Positions 24,721 through 36,300 of a DNA stretch of 64,000 bases are shown here, piece after piece. The stretch is from positions 110,198,917 to 110,262,916 of the forward strand of contig NC_060254.1 of the NCBI RefSeq assembly GCF_921293095.1, read 5' to 3'. This DNA comes from Ischnura elegans (lineage: Eukaryota > Arthropoda > Insecta > Odonata > Coenagrionidae). The number at the start of each line of letters is the position of its first letter. Position 1 is the first letter of the stretch. The position numbers were made by a program, and so were the translations under genes. The notes below the pieces were generated by a model, which saw nothing but the letters and a program-made list of their open reading frames with translations, did not search any database and had not been told where the DNA came from.

Positions 24721-25077
24721 GAAAAACTTTGGGTAAAGTAGGGCATTTTTGTGATTCCAAAAATTGACTGACGTTAATAATGGCGGACGAATGAAATTAA
24801 ACTCCCTCTGCTGCCAGGGACGGCATTTTTGTATTCCTGAGCATATTCCGGGATTTGAATCCGATCCTTCTGCATTGGAATCCAAAACTCAAGCCACCTA
24901 TAGTATCAGCAGAACTTCATTATTCTTGTCAAAATATGAGACTTACTTCATTTTTCTCTCGACATTCGAGCAATACCAGCACAGCTTCTACCTTTCAGGT
25001 TGTCAGTGATTCCTTAGTTTAATTCGTGGAAATTCACTGTGGTAGAAACAGCCGTACTACAAAAGTGTGGAAAATTA

Positions 25078-25499
25078 AGTCTGAATCACACCATAATTTT
25101 TTTCATCGCGAAAAGCGATCCCTCGAATGATGATTTTTCTGAATCACTCGGTCCCTCCCGCCGTCGGCTTTCGCATCACTTTCAATATCACAGCTCGTTG
25201 TCATGGGACACGCATAACGAAAATATACAGCATCTTTGTTTATCTATGTTGTTCCCACGATTGTCAAACGTTGCGCTGCAATCGCTCCATACTGGGCATG
25301 CGTTCCGATTGGCTGATATGGGGTTTTAGTGACGGTTTTAGCGACGGAAAAAGCGACCGGACGGGTGATGAAAAACAGCGATGGGAATTCTCATCGCGAT
25401 CGCGATAGCGAAAAACAATTGCCGGCGACGATCATTAGCGAGTGATCACTATAGTGATCACTTTTCGCGACGAAAAAAAATGATCGTGTGATTCAGGCT
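25078..25499. mobile_element. TTA-flanked MITE family 2, copy A (422 bp)
   Basis: The left end is AGTCTGAATCACACCAT and the right end in reverse is AGCCTGAATCACACGATC. TTA flanks at 25075-25077 and 25500-25502. A 22 bp perfect palindrome (25441-25462, AGTGATCACTATAGTGATCA plus 2 bp) and internal CGCGAAAA repeats lie inside. The TTA duplication suggests PIF/Harbinger. Confidence 0.82.
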
Positions 25500-25551
25500 T
25501 TATTACGACTGTTTCTATCGCAGTACCTACTCCGTCAAAATACCCACCTTA

Positions 25552-25869
25552 AGCCTGACTCACACGATAATTTTTTCATCCTAGCAATAGCTCCAGTGAT
25601 GATAGGAAAATGACCGCTTCACGCTATCATTTTCCGCGATATCTCCAAGGACGGAAATCCCATCCCTTATTCCATCATCTTGCGCGTCCCTTTTTCCATC
25701 GCTGAAAACATCGCTCGTGCCTTCTTTCAGCCAATCAGCCAATGCACGGCCGCTAAAATCGATTGTAACTCTACCTTCGGCTTTTAATTGAACGACAGTT
25801 GCGAATACAGATGATGACGGAATAAGCGATGGAAACAGGGACGGTGGGAACGATCGTGCGATTCAGGCT
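25552..25869. mobile_element. TTA-flanked MITE family 2, copy B (318 bp)
   Basis: The left end is AGCCTGACTCACACGAT and the right end in reverse is AGCCTGAATCGCACGATC. TTA flanks at 25549-25551 and 25870-25872. It shares its terminal motif with the neighbouring copy A. Its interior matches the fragment at about 34898-35112 and differs from that of copy A, so two subfamilies exist. Confidence 0.82.
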
Positions 25870-28060
25870 TTATATTTACGGTGCACATGACCAGTGACGG
25901 ATGCAGAAAAAACTCAAAGGGTATTTTGAGCTAGTACCTATACTTTTATCTTAATAAAAAATAATCAAGTTACATGCAAAGTTTAAGATAGTTTTATTTA
26001 AACTGATTCAACGAATATAAAAGACAATGCTATCTTACAATATAAAAAATGTACAATTGTGGTTCGGCAATGCGGGCAGCCCCGAAAGGGAGGGGGGCGC
26101 CCCCCATATGATTCCACCTTTCGGCGGAGACCGAACATGACGAGAAGCCACTGGCCCACTCAATTTGCAATCATCCGGCATTTGAGCGAATTCAACGAAC
26201 TTACCTTTGAGAGAAAAGAAAAATCCTTAGCTCATCCATGAATGTTTTCCATCCGCCCTCACTTAGTTGGCATCTGTGAACGTCCTGGTGGAAAACGATG
26301 TAGAATATGGTGGCTATACCATCAAGAGGAGGAGAGGAATAGAAAACGGGATATTATTAGCATAAAATAACACGCGAAGATGTCTTTTTTTGATGAAATT
26401 TTTATTACTTTTCCATTTGATTATATGTACACGACACTTATTAACGAGTGTTCGTAACAGCCAGTAGACGGCGTCCTTCCCAAGTGTAATATTTCCTCAG
26501 AAATACATTTTATTCTGATATGAGACTTCGATGTCGTACGTTCTCCTCTCTAGTGAGCAGAACTCAACATCGGCGGAGACCGAACGGCGTGACACAAAGG
26601 GTACGTTTCAAAGCGGGAAACATTACATGGAATCTTAAGAGAGGAGGAGTCTGTTGCACCTGTACATTACATCATCATAGAACTTCAGTTTTGCCCTGGG
26701 CGTGAGAGTTTTTTCATCGGTCACTATGGTGGACCATGATCATTGTTCACGCCATGCAGCCATTTTCAAGGTATTGAACACCTCGATGGAAGGGTTTAAC
26801 ATCGAATAACATTAAAATAAGCATCCACGGTTCCCTTTGGATGCGAAATTGATGGCCAATGCCAAATCAACACTCGCACAGATCCTATTTCCTCTCTTTA
26901 AGTGACACTGATCTTGAATAGGGACGGCCAAGAAAATGCTATAATATTCCTCGGGGGAATTTTTACGAAACTATCCCTGGATCCCAGTTTAACCACATAA
27001 ATTTATCTTTTTTTAAACGGAGGACCCTGAACCTATCCGTCAAAAAGGCATTGAGTTGTAACATATGAGTTGAATTCCATAGAAATCAAATGCACCGAAA
27101 AAGACAAATAAAGTGAAGTAAGTACACGTAAAATATGAGGATCACGCAAAAAAATAAATATAAAAATAAAAAAGGAATTCACTCTTCGCCAAAAAATGAC
27201 ATTGTAACTCACTCTTCAACAAGTCCGCATTGGTCAAGAGTGAGAAGTTTCCAAATGGTTAGCTTGCATTTTCTTAGTTAGTTAGCATTTTCTGTAATGA
27301 TAACATCAGCACTCCAACAATTGTACATTTACATCAATATTTCAAATGCCAAACTCTACACTTCTCCCACGATGGAATTCATTGCAATCACTGCCCATAA
27401 ATTACGTCAAAAATACACTAATAGCATCGTTATCTGAAATGCTTTCAAAAATATCTTCAGAGGGTCGCAATTTCACACTTTACATCTATGAAAACAAATG
27501 AGTTCGCGTAAAAATAAAGTTTGATTTTACCAATCAGGCGCAGTACAGTTATTTAGCATTGAGTAATATATTATTTGACTTCATCTCCTGTTCAATCACT
27601 TCAAAATACTCACAAGCCTTATTAATTTCGCTTATTTGTGCAAAATGCGCAAAACTAAAGCAGTCAGAAATTTCATACGAAAAGCCCGTATACGAGCCTA
27701 AAGCATGAAAGTGATTTTTCTTACTTCTTGGAGCGCACATTCTTCGTCTGAAGTTGATATCAGATCATTGATGTTATTGGTTCCATGATGGCCATAATAT
27801 AATTGTATTCCCTTGGAAAATTTGAGTCATTGATTAATATTTCAGGATGAATGGAAATGAAAGGTGGTAGAAGGTAGTAGGTAGAAAATGGAAACATTTT
27901 CGTGGAGCCGTGTGCAAATCCAACGGACTATCTGTAGCTACACTGTGAAACGCTCTTGGTATCTGTGATAAAAACTGTCCAAGCACCATCATGAGTAAGA
28001 AACGTTGCCAAAACTGCTTTATTTACCCGACTTTAGGAGGAAAAGAGAAGAAATATATTT
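25870..28060. other. Non-coding stretch
   Basis: No conserved coding segment or complete repeat was recognised. Short open frames here have no supporting motif. Confidence 0.3.
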
Positions 28061-28310
28061 CTCCTTACACTTTTGCGTCTGCTGGGCCCAAGTGGCCACA
28101 TTTTGAGGAACGATGGCCTGATGAAAGACAATCATAGAGGGAGGGAGGTGGACGGGAAGAAGGGCAAGGGACGGCCCCGAATGAGTTACATAGGACATAG
28201 GGTTATAAAGGATGCAAAAGAGAAGAAATCCATCGCTATGCAAAGGAGAGAGGAATGGAGAGCTTCGTAAAACCAATCTTAGTATTGTTAACTAATGATG
28301 AGAGATATTT
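28060..28310 (+). pseudogene. 3' end of an RTE/jockey-like LINE ORF
   Basis: The translated stretch GHILRNDGLMKDNHRGREV, then GKKGKGRPRMSYI and a REEWRAS end, is the typical C-terminal tail of a LINE family common in insects (…GRGRPR…DREEWRAA). The same tail occurs at 57480-57770. The copy is 5'-truncated. It may belong to the same family as the reverse transcriptase remnant at 24.2-24.7 kb. Confidence 0.75.
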
Positions 28311-29590
28311 TGAAGAGATGCGGCACGAGAAAAAAGCAGCGTAATTTTTTTATAAGTTAAAAAAAGTCACCAACCTTAAATTTTCTCTGCTTCGTCGCTA
28401 ACGTAACAACGGCACGTATCACTCTGGACTGATTGTCATCCTCCAATGCAGGTTTCGAAAAATATATCTCCAATGGGGACCAGTTAGTGTCTTATTTATG
28501 TCCTTGGGCCTGGTGTCTATCGAAAGACAGCGCACCGTGTCGCGTTATTTCCACTTGGGGAAGGAGCTGGTGTTTCTTTGCATGCGCTATGAGTCACCCC
28601 TCCGACGAAATCAAAGGCTTCACAACTTTCTGGTGAATCACTTAAAGTGGCGTGATAACTTCGTGGGCAGCCGATGCATTTCTGCATTTCAGAAGCCTTT
28701 CGTGATGTAGTGCTCGTTCACACGAAACACCGTTCAAGGGGTGGACCCTTATGCACGGATGAATCCTGACATGTTCTCATTCTACGGCCTCCCCTCTGGA
28801 CTTGTGAAGTACTCCTTACGGCGGTTCTCGTGAAAAATCCTCCCGGACAACGCAGTTTTTGTTAACAAACTGGAAAATGTCATCTCTTTCTGAATACCGT
28901 TCATCAACCTGAAAAGTTTGTTTCGCTATGAAGCTTGTAGCTAGTGTTTAAATTCCTGCAAATCTTTGACTAAATAAAAAGAATTTCTCCATATCATCTG
29001 AACATTCAATTGGCCTATGTAATTCAAAAGTCGGCAAAGTATATCACCAAGTAAACTAAAGAGGGAAATAGTCAAATTTTTTTCCTCTAGGGTGTCATCA
29101 TGGTTATTATTTATTCTAAGCACAAATCATATACAAGATGTTTTAATAAGCCATTGAAAATGCCAAAATTGTTAGAAAGAGTTGATCAGCAGAGAAATAT
29201 ATTGAAGGACACAGCCAAGAAATCACTATAGGAGTGAATTTCAACGTTGTGAATATTCAAGATTCCTCCGCATGTCGCTATCATCGCCGCGTCCGCTTTT
29301 TCCGTCTCTATTCACATGGTCACTCTGATCGCAACGCGAGCGCTCACTGCGCGGAGAGATTATGCCATGCCTTCATTAAAAAAATATACGCTCCTGGCTG
29401 CCTTCCACGACTCAATCGTGGCTCATTTAACCCTGATTGGGTCCTCCTGATTGAGTCTGCGCTAAAGAGATTGTTTTCAAGGGACGACGCGACGCTCCAT
29501 AAAGCAATAAGTCCAATACAGACTAAAAATCTCGAATCTGCGTCTCAAAAATCGAGTCTCCAGTGGAAACGGGACCGACATTAATCTAGG
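28311..29590. other. Non-coding stretch with unassigned open frames
   Basis: Plus-strand open frames at 28498-28710 (70 codons) and 29234-29584 (116 codons) show no recognisable domain. I do not call them genes. Confidence 0.25.
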
Positions 29591-29635
29591 AGACCACGTG
29601 CGATCAAGTCTTGGAAACTTAATTGCACGTGGTCT
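29591..29635. repeat. Short hairpin, 11 bp arms
   Basis: AGACCACGTGC at 29591-29601 is repeated inverted at 29625-29635 with a 23 bp loop. It lies just 3' (minus strand) of a SINE and may be the tail of that repeat or a MITE arm. Confidence 0.6.
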
Positions 29636-29679
29636 GTAGCGAGTGGTCTCGGATTTTTTTCTAGCCACCTCGCACTACG

Positions 29680-29830
29680 AATTTATACGAAGTTTTCGAA
29701 TACGAAGTATATCGAACTTTTAATCGTTTGGAGTCTCCTAAGGCCTCATCCGGGATTAGAACACAAGACCTTGGGGTCAGCAGCCAAACGCTCTACCCAT
29801 TAGACCTCATAGCTCACCCAATAGGGTCTA
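29680..29830 (-). mobile_element. tRNA-derived SINE (family S1), minus strand
   Basis: On the minus strand the head reads like a tRNA. GAGGTCTAATGGGTAGAGCG is an A-box-like region and GTTCTAATCCCGG is B-box-like. Then comes AGGAGACTCCAAACG. The same order (GGTCTAATAGATTGAGCG, GTTTGTATCCC, GGAGATTCCAAACG) occurs at 52258-52442, so both belong to one family. Confidence 0.6.
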
Positions 29831-30389
29831 GTATTCTTCATATTCCACCCATCTACGAGTGTATCCTGTTCCCTTACTCTCCGCATAGCACTCCCTCCAG
29901 AAGTTTTCCTCGCCAACCACCACGGATAGCACTTCGTCGCTTCTTTCCATCCATCTCACCTTCTCCAATCTCTATGGCATCCTCATCCTGGGTGACTGGA
30001 ACTCGATCGATCACTCAATCCACAGGAAAATCATTCTGAACCCAATATTTCTCAGATTAGCGAGCCTTAAACCTCTGGAAACTCCGAGGCTGCGAATTTA
30101 AGGTTTGGTCCTTCAATTGAAATGGTTTTGCGTCATAGTAACACGGATGGTACTACTAATATTCGTAATAATATTTTATAGTGCTAGTATGATACATGTA
30201 TAGCGCAGATTTTTATCAGGAGACTCTGGAGTCCAATCGCGATGAGCTCAAACAGATTTAAAAGTTCAATCTTTTATTCCATAACTTTCGTCGGGGATCT
30301 TTCGAGAAAATTCTGTCGATACCTTTATCTGAGGTCAGCTTTTTAACTCACAGGAACAACATCAAAATCATGCATTTCCACGCGTCACG

Positions 30390-30947
30390 CACAGTGGACT
30401 GAAATCGAAAAAAGCTGGCCAAAAATGATTTATTTCACTTTTGATTAAGGAAAAATTATTATATTTTCTAATGACAGAATAACCAGTGTAAACATTACTA
30501 GAATAATTTTATTTCCTAGTCATTTTGTTAAAGCAGGAGACGTCTGTGAAATTGGCATGAAATGAATTAAAAATTTTTTTCTTCTTTGAAAAATATTACT
30601 GAAGTATTTTGCTGCAGTTTCGTTTTGATTTATAATGCCTAAATTAAAAGTATGCCTAATGTTAAAAGTGAATATTTTTAGAATCTGTTGAGGTGAACAT
30701 TTTTGTAGTACTCATAGTTTTATTTTTCATTTTAAATTAATACTTTCATTTTACCTTTTACAAAACAATTAAGATATCCTATTTTTTTAAATTATCATTG
30801 GTCTTTCAAACAATATTGTGGACTTCATCATACTAAAGAAGTTTCATAGCATCTTAAAAATACACAAATCGCAAAAAGTTTCATCGATTTACCAATACTT
30901 AAGACTACAGCAATTTTTGGTCATCCTTTTTCGATTTCAGCGCTGAG
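30390..30947. mobile_element. Transib-type non-autonomous element, short copy
   Basis: The left end is CACAGTGGACTGAAATCG and the right end in reverse reads CTCAGCGCTGAAATCG. The terminal roughly 170 bp on the left aligns by eye with the left end of the 1.1 kb element at 48598-49705, and the right ends also match. The copy has a large internal deletion relative to that element. Its right terminus has decayed, so no clean 5 bp target duplication is visible. No transposase frame is present. Confidence 0.65.
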
Positions 30948-31984
30948 CGAGCAATAAAATACCTAGCTAAAGTAAGATTCACTTTCTACCTTCCAATTTG
31001 ACACACCCTTTCCCTATTCAGACTACGTTCCGAATTTCTAAGTTAAAAACAAACCCATCACTAGACACGCATATCATCCATTTACACAAAAAAATATAAC
31101 TAGTAATACGGGCATAAACTCTGGAATCTGCCCTCTTCACGAGGGAAAATGGAATCAAAGTGCCACTTCATCCTTGCGAAAGTGGAACTTCATCGACGAA
31201 TGTAGGCAGAAGTAATAAACACATCCTTCTATTGTGAACCTCGTAGGGAGATACGTTTGGTTCCAAATATGTCCCTCGTATCTCAACATAGGGGTTGGAA
31301 TCTGATTCCCACGCATCAAAACAATCAATCGTCGAACCTTCAGAAAAATGCATCCGACCGGTCGAGCAGTAATCACTTGAAATAATTCAAAAATTGTGGA
31401 GAAGCTCCGAGGCGACTTCTCTAGTCATCACAAAAAACGATATTTTCCTCCGATCGCAGCGGCAAAGAGCTTTTTAGAGGTCTGCGAGAGGGTACGAAGT
31501 GCGGTCAACTACCAACCACGTCTCTTTTATTTGGCCGTCACTAAGGAGTTCACTTGCATCCCCGCTCGACCGCGCCCTGCCGCCCTTGACCAACCAATAA
31601 TGATGTCGGTATGTTCGTATACATAAACCCCAAAAATGAGACCTAAATCGACCACGTGACTGCGGTGTGGTAACTCCTTTCGATCAAAATAAGTATGTGG
31701 ATGGGTAGCTAGAGCAAAAAATTGGTCCCAAGATCAAAAATCAGATTTTTCATTGAGGTTCGATGGAGTTTTCCCTGAAACGTCACATGAGTCCCACTGG
31801 AATTCGGAACAGTTAGCAGCGTCAGAGTATGTCATGAACGGGCCCCTCAGGAGATGATGAGAACTGCATTGCCTCAGTGGTGGGGGTTGATTTTGGTCCT
31901 CATATCTTTACACGTGACCTCAATATTACTTCAAAACTTGGCCGCGTGTTAACTATTTTGAAATGTCAAAGCAAAATAAATCCT

Positions 31985-32171
31985 CACAAATGACAAAACG
32001 ACTTCGTTTTCTTACAAGGATTTATGCTTTTTGGTTTTACTTGAAATTTTTTTTTTCAAGTTTGGAAGTTTTTAAATTTTGGATTACTTGAAAATTGCCT
32101 CTTGAGGTTGAAACATGTTGTACCAAAAAAATAAATCCGTGGAAGACAACGAAGTCGTTTTGTCATTTGTG
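31985..32171. repeat. Inverted repeat pair 1, Penelope-type terminus
   Basis: The arms are 31985-32040 and 32120-32171, about 52 bp and nearly identical, starting CACAAATGACAAAACGACTT outside. The right arm is preceded by a TTGAAACATGTTG phrase. The motif GAAAC, about 15 nt, AAATAAA, then GTGGAA matches those at 36.7 kb and 52.7 kb. I read it as two inverted copies of the end of a Penelope-like element. Confidence 0.6.
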
Positions 32172-32506
32172 AAGGGAAACCTCCATAAAGTTTAGCCGGA
32201 TTTCGTCGATCTATACCAAGCTCTATGTTGATATTTCAGTTAAAATAATTCCCAAAAGGTCTTTCTGTGAATGAGGGGATAATATTAATTGGCCATTTGA
32301 AAATACTCGTCAAGTGCCATTACAGAGAACTGAGACTAAAACATTTAGCGAGGGAAGTGGAGAGGAGCAAGGCGCTCAGAACCACAAGGCAACGTCTGTC
32401 GTCAATTTTAACACCCTGAAAAGGAGATAATTCATCTGCAAATGTTCACCACAGTCACGTAATAAAAATCCCCTCGGTATAAGGAGTAAAAAGGAAAACC
32501 AACACG

Positions 32507-32808
32507 CAGCAGACCCTCGCTTTTACGATATCAATTCGTTAATCGGAGGAGCGGTTGTACAGCGAATTCCATCGTATGTATGCCCAGTATGCATTATTTT
32601 CAGAGGAGGGATCAGTTAAAAGAGAATCAGCGCATTTAAATGTTGCTTTTTGAAACAGTATTTCGTTGACTAAGGCGCAGGATTACATATTTGGTGGGAA
32701 TGTTAGAAAATTTGAAATTTTAAAAATCGTTCCCAAAATCAGCTCAGATCGATATTTCGTCGATTCAATCGTTAAGTCGAACCTACTATCGCAAAGTAGG
32801 GTCTGCTG
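32507..32808. mobile_element. Pogo-like MITE, about 302 bp
   Basis: The left end is CAGCAGACCCTCGCTTTTAC and the right end in reverse is CAGCAGACCCTACTTTGCG. These resemble the CAGTAGACTCTCG pogo/Tigger motif seen at 10557 and 19387. The expected TA flanks are not preserved. Confidence 0.5.
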
Positions 32809-32865
32809 TGTGCTAGTTTGCTGGAGTAAGAAAGGAATGTCTAACGTGCGCTTTGAAAGAGGAGA

Positions 32866-33020
32866 AAGTGGAATCATTTTTGGGGAGTCATTGGATGGGG
32901 GGTACACTCGAGACCGAATCCCCCCAAACAGTTTGAGGGGGATTTGAATTCCCTGTCCTCCGCTCGCAAAGGCATTGGCAAGTATTCCACGAATCACATT
33001 ATTTTCAACCCAATGCGTCG
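32866..33020. repeat. Dispersed repeat related to 44790-44940
   Basis: The phrases TTGGATGG, ACTCGAGA and CCCAAAC occur in the same order and spacing at both places. The two sites could be decayed SINE or transposon copies. Confidence 0.3.
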
Positions 33021-33191
33021 TCGAAAGCGGGTGGATTCGAGTTCCCTTCCCGCGCCCGTGCACATCGGACAGAGTTTTCTTTCGGTCGTCACAGCGCATC
33101 CAGATGCCATTTTCGCTCCGATCTCACGCCTGAGCGAGTGAGTGATTGGCACATCCACCGCGAGAGGGTGCGCGAGGCGATGGACAGGTGT

Positions 33192-33325
33192 TTACGCGGG
33201 GGGCAACCCGTTCTCGTCCTCAATCTTGAGAGCCACGGACTCTTCCTCGCCGTCACCGGACCTCCTCGAGGGCGGGACGCCTTCCTTGCGGCTTGCCACC
33301 ATCCTCTCCAGGTAGAGCTCGTGAC
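33192..33325 (-). CDS. Amt: Amt terminal exon (acidic C-tail)
   Basis: A strong acceptor ends CTCTCCTCAG before 33325. The first two bases complete a Gly codon with the last G of the 35264-35444 exon. The exon encodes HELYLERMVASRKEGVPP, then an acidic Ser/Glu-rich end, and stops with TAA. It is GC-rich compared with the flanks, as expected of coding sequence. Confidence 0.87.
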
Positions 33326-36300
33326 CTGAGGAGAGACAGAGAGAGAGAATTGGTTCATAGCAGGGGTGGCCATACCACAATGATCCTTGGAAACACGAGG
33401 GACCTTTTTCACGCAGGCGCAATGCAATTGTGCGTCCTCTGCACCACACGCTAAAGTCATTTCAGACCGTCAGATGCTAGTTTAAGGTTAGCAGCAATCT
33501 CACACTGCCTCAATTGATTCTCACGCCAAGTGTCCCTTGCGGAGAGACAGACAGAAAACTCGACGAATGGCTTCCGTATTGACATGCCTTGACCTTTATA
33601 TTCCGATAAAAGAGAATTTGTTTAACGCACTGTGGCTAGAGTGTAAAACAGTGTGAAACATTACGTCCATTCCCATTCAAAACAAAAGAGGAGACATGCT
33701 GACTTCTGGAAGTGTTCTGATCCATGACAACGCCCGCCATCTCAGCGCTGATGCAGCCCAACTGCTCCTTGAGCAATTTCGATTAACATTTTCGATCACC
33801 CGCCGTGCAATGCAGACCTAGTGCCGTGAGGCTTCCATCTTTACGCTGAAATGAAGATGTGGCTAGGAGGGAAGCGTTTTCAAACGGGCGATGAGCTTCA
33901 GAACAAAGGCAATATTTTGGCGGCATTGGCGGCAACATCCTACGAAGAGGGAATAGCAAAGCTTGTCCACAGGCACCACCAATTCCTCAATCGCCGAGGT
34001 GATTATGTCGAAAGGACACCACGAGTGTGCTCAAGATTTAATGTAATTTTTAATCAATCATTTCGTCTTCTGTTCATGGCCCATCGGAGGTTGGAAAAAA
34101 CGTCCTCGTGTATCAGAATAAAATTACGAATCTTTATTTTTTAATATGTGTGTGCATTAATTGCAAGATTTGGTGATTTCCCGGCGAATAGACTGAATGA
34201 GCGCGGGTAAGATATTCGAAGAGCGACTATTTCGAATTCCCACTCGTTACCCATTCTTAATGCTACTGAATTTATTTCTATGCTATTTGAAGTGACTCAG
34301 CATAAGGAGGGGCGGGATTGGTCGAGCCCCGTTTGTTGTCTCGGAGGACCGAGGACCAGCTTAGACTTAGCTCTGGCAATGATAATTCTTTTATGATTCC
34401 AAGAGCTGCTGATCGAATATCCGGTGTCTCTGTTGACATTTGTATTTTCCAATCTTATCTCTATAGCCTCATTAGTTAAAACGATTCCAAAATTGATTTG
34501 ATCGCTATAAAACCCTGGTGTCATCCCACTGAATTTTATCGTATTTTAATCAGGCTATGCTCGGCTATAGCTAATTTTATAAATATCATTACCCGTGGGG
34601 AAACCCGAGAAAAGTTTAAATATTCTGTTCGCCGGGAAAGTGTGAAACCATACAAAAGACTGAATAAGGTTTTCACGGATTTCCGGCGGGGTGAGAATGT
34701 CCATTATTAATTCAATATCTCAAATGAGACCACCAAGTGTAGCTCAACGCGTAACCAGTGTCTCTATTGAAATGCCGGGTTTCCTATCGGATTTCGATAT
34801 TGGGACAGAATATCTAAAGAGGCAGCGGGCATCCAAACGTCAGATGCTATAGATTGTCTCGTCCGACTGGAGCCATAGAGGCAATTGTCATCCAATGTTG
34901 TAAATCCTATCCCTTATTCCATTTCTAGGCACGTCCCTTTTCCGTCGCTGAAGCCATCGCTGATAGCTTCCTTCAGCCAATCAGAACGCATGACCGCTAA
35001 GAGCGATTATACCGCCACGCTTGGCTTTTAATTGAATGACAGTTGTAAACATGGAAAACGACGGAATAAGCGATGGAGAAAGGGACGGTGGGAATGACAT
35101 TATGTGATTCAGAAATTGATTATGGGTAGAAGCGATCACTCTTTTGCTCCCTGAAATTCTTCCTCTGAGGGAGGGGACGGGAGAAAATGATAATGTGGTC
35201 ATCAGGCTTTATTAATACGGAAGGTATTACGCTACGCATTGATTGCGTGGTCACAAATCTCACCGCTGTTGTGTCCGACGAGGGATGCGGCATCAGCGCG
35301 GCAGAGGTTGGGGAATTCGTCGCAGAGGGCGGAGAGGGCGCGGTCCAGTCCCGCACCCGGGCGCAGGATGTTGTGCTCCACGAAGTCCGCGCCCAGCAGC
35401 TCCTCCTCCGGGCGCATACGAAGACCAACGCCTTTATCAATGCACTGCGAATGTGGAGAGTTCGATATAAGTAACTACCACGTTCAAAGGGACTCAATGA
35501 ATGACTGTGGTTAAGGATTAATGCCCCGGAATTCCCCATGATTGCAAAGACAGATGCACATGAAACATTTACTCCTCAAACAATAAAAACTTAAAATATA
35601 CCTGTTGAAAATAAGATACAAAAATATTGCACCGAAGTATAATTACACAAACAAGTCATGTACATTTGCAAGTGCAAAATAAGAAAATATAGTAATAATC
35701 AAGAGGAAGAGAAAAATCAGACAGAAGTTTTCCAATAGCCTGAGATAAAATATAGATTAATTTTATTTATTTAAGTAAGTGCTCACTGAGGTAATAATTA
35801 AATAGTTTATCTTTGAAAATGGATAGAGCAGAGGAATATTTTAGTAGATTACGACAAGGGATTCCAGAGTTCACAACCACAGATAAGAAAAGATTTAATA
35901 TAAGTATTTGTTTGAGGTATAGGGCGTAGGAAGTGGGAGGGGTCAGTTGTAGTGCACTTGGAATCAGAGACTGATTTTGGTTTGAAAATGGGAAAAATAT
36001 GTGCTGGGTATTAAGTCTTAAAGGGAGTGAAAAGAAATGAATATTATTAATATTTCCTCCGAGAAGCGGTTTTAAGCCATATAACTAATTGGAAAGGAAA
36101 TGGGAGATATGATTGTCTCTACGAATATCAAGGACAAATCTAACACTAGAATTTAAGAGCCGCTCAAGTTTATTCGCAAATTCCAATGGAAGTTCAAGTT
36201 GCCACTTAAAGGGCCAAGATTTTGACAAGCTTCAAGGCAGATATAATTTCAGGGCATTTCAACTGCATTCATCGGACAACACCATGCATAATGGGAGCAC

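Noticed and set aside
33138-33329. Plus-strand open frames around 33.1-33.3 kb
   Set aside because: They are shadows of the GC-rich Amt terminal exon on the minus strand.
35187-35514. Three overlapping plus-strand frames rich in Arg
   Set aside because: They are antisense to the Amt exon at 35264-35444 and lack independent support.
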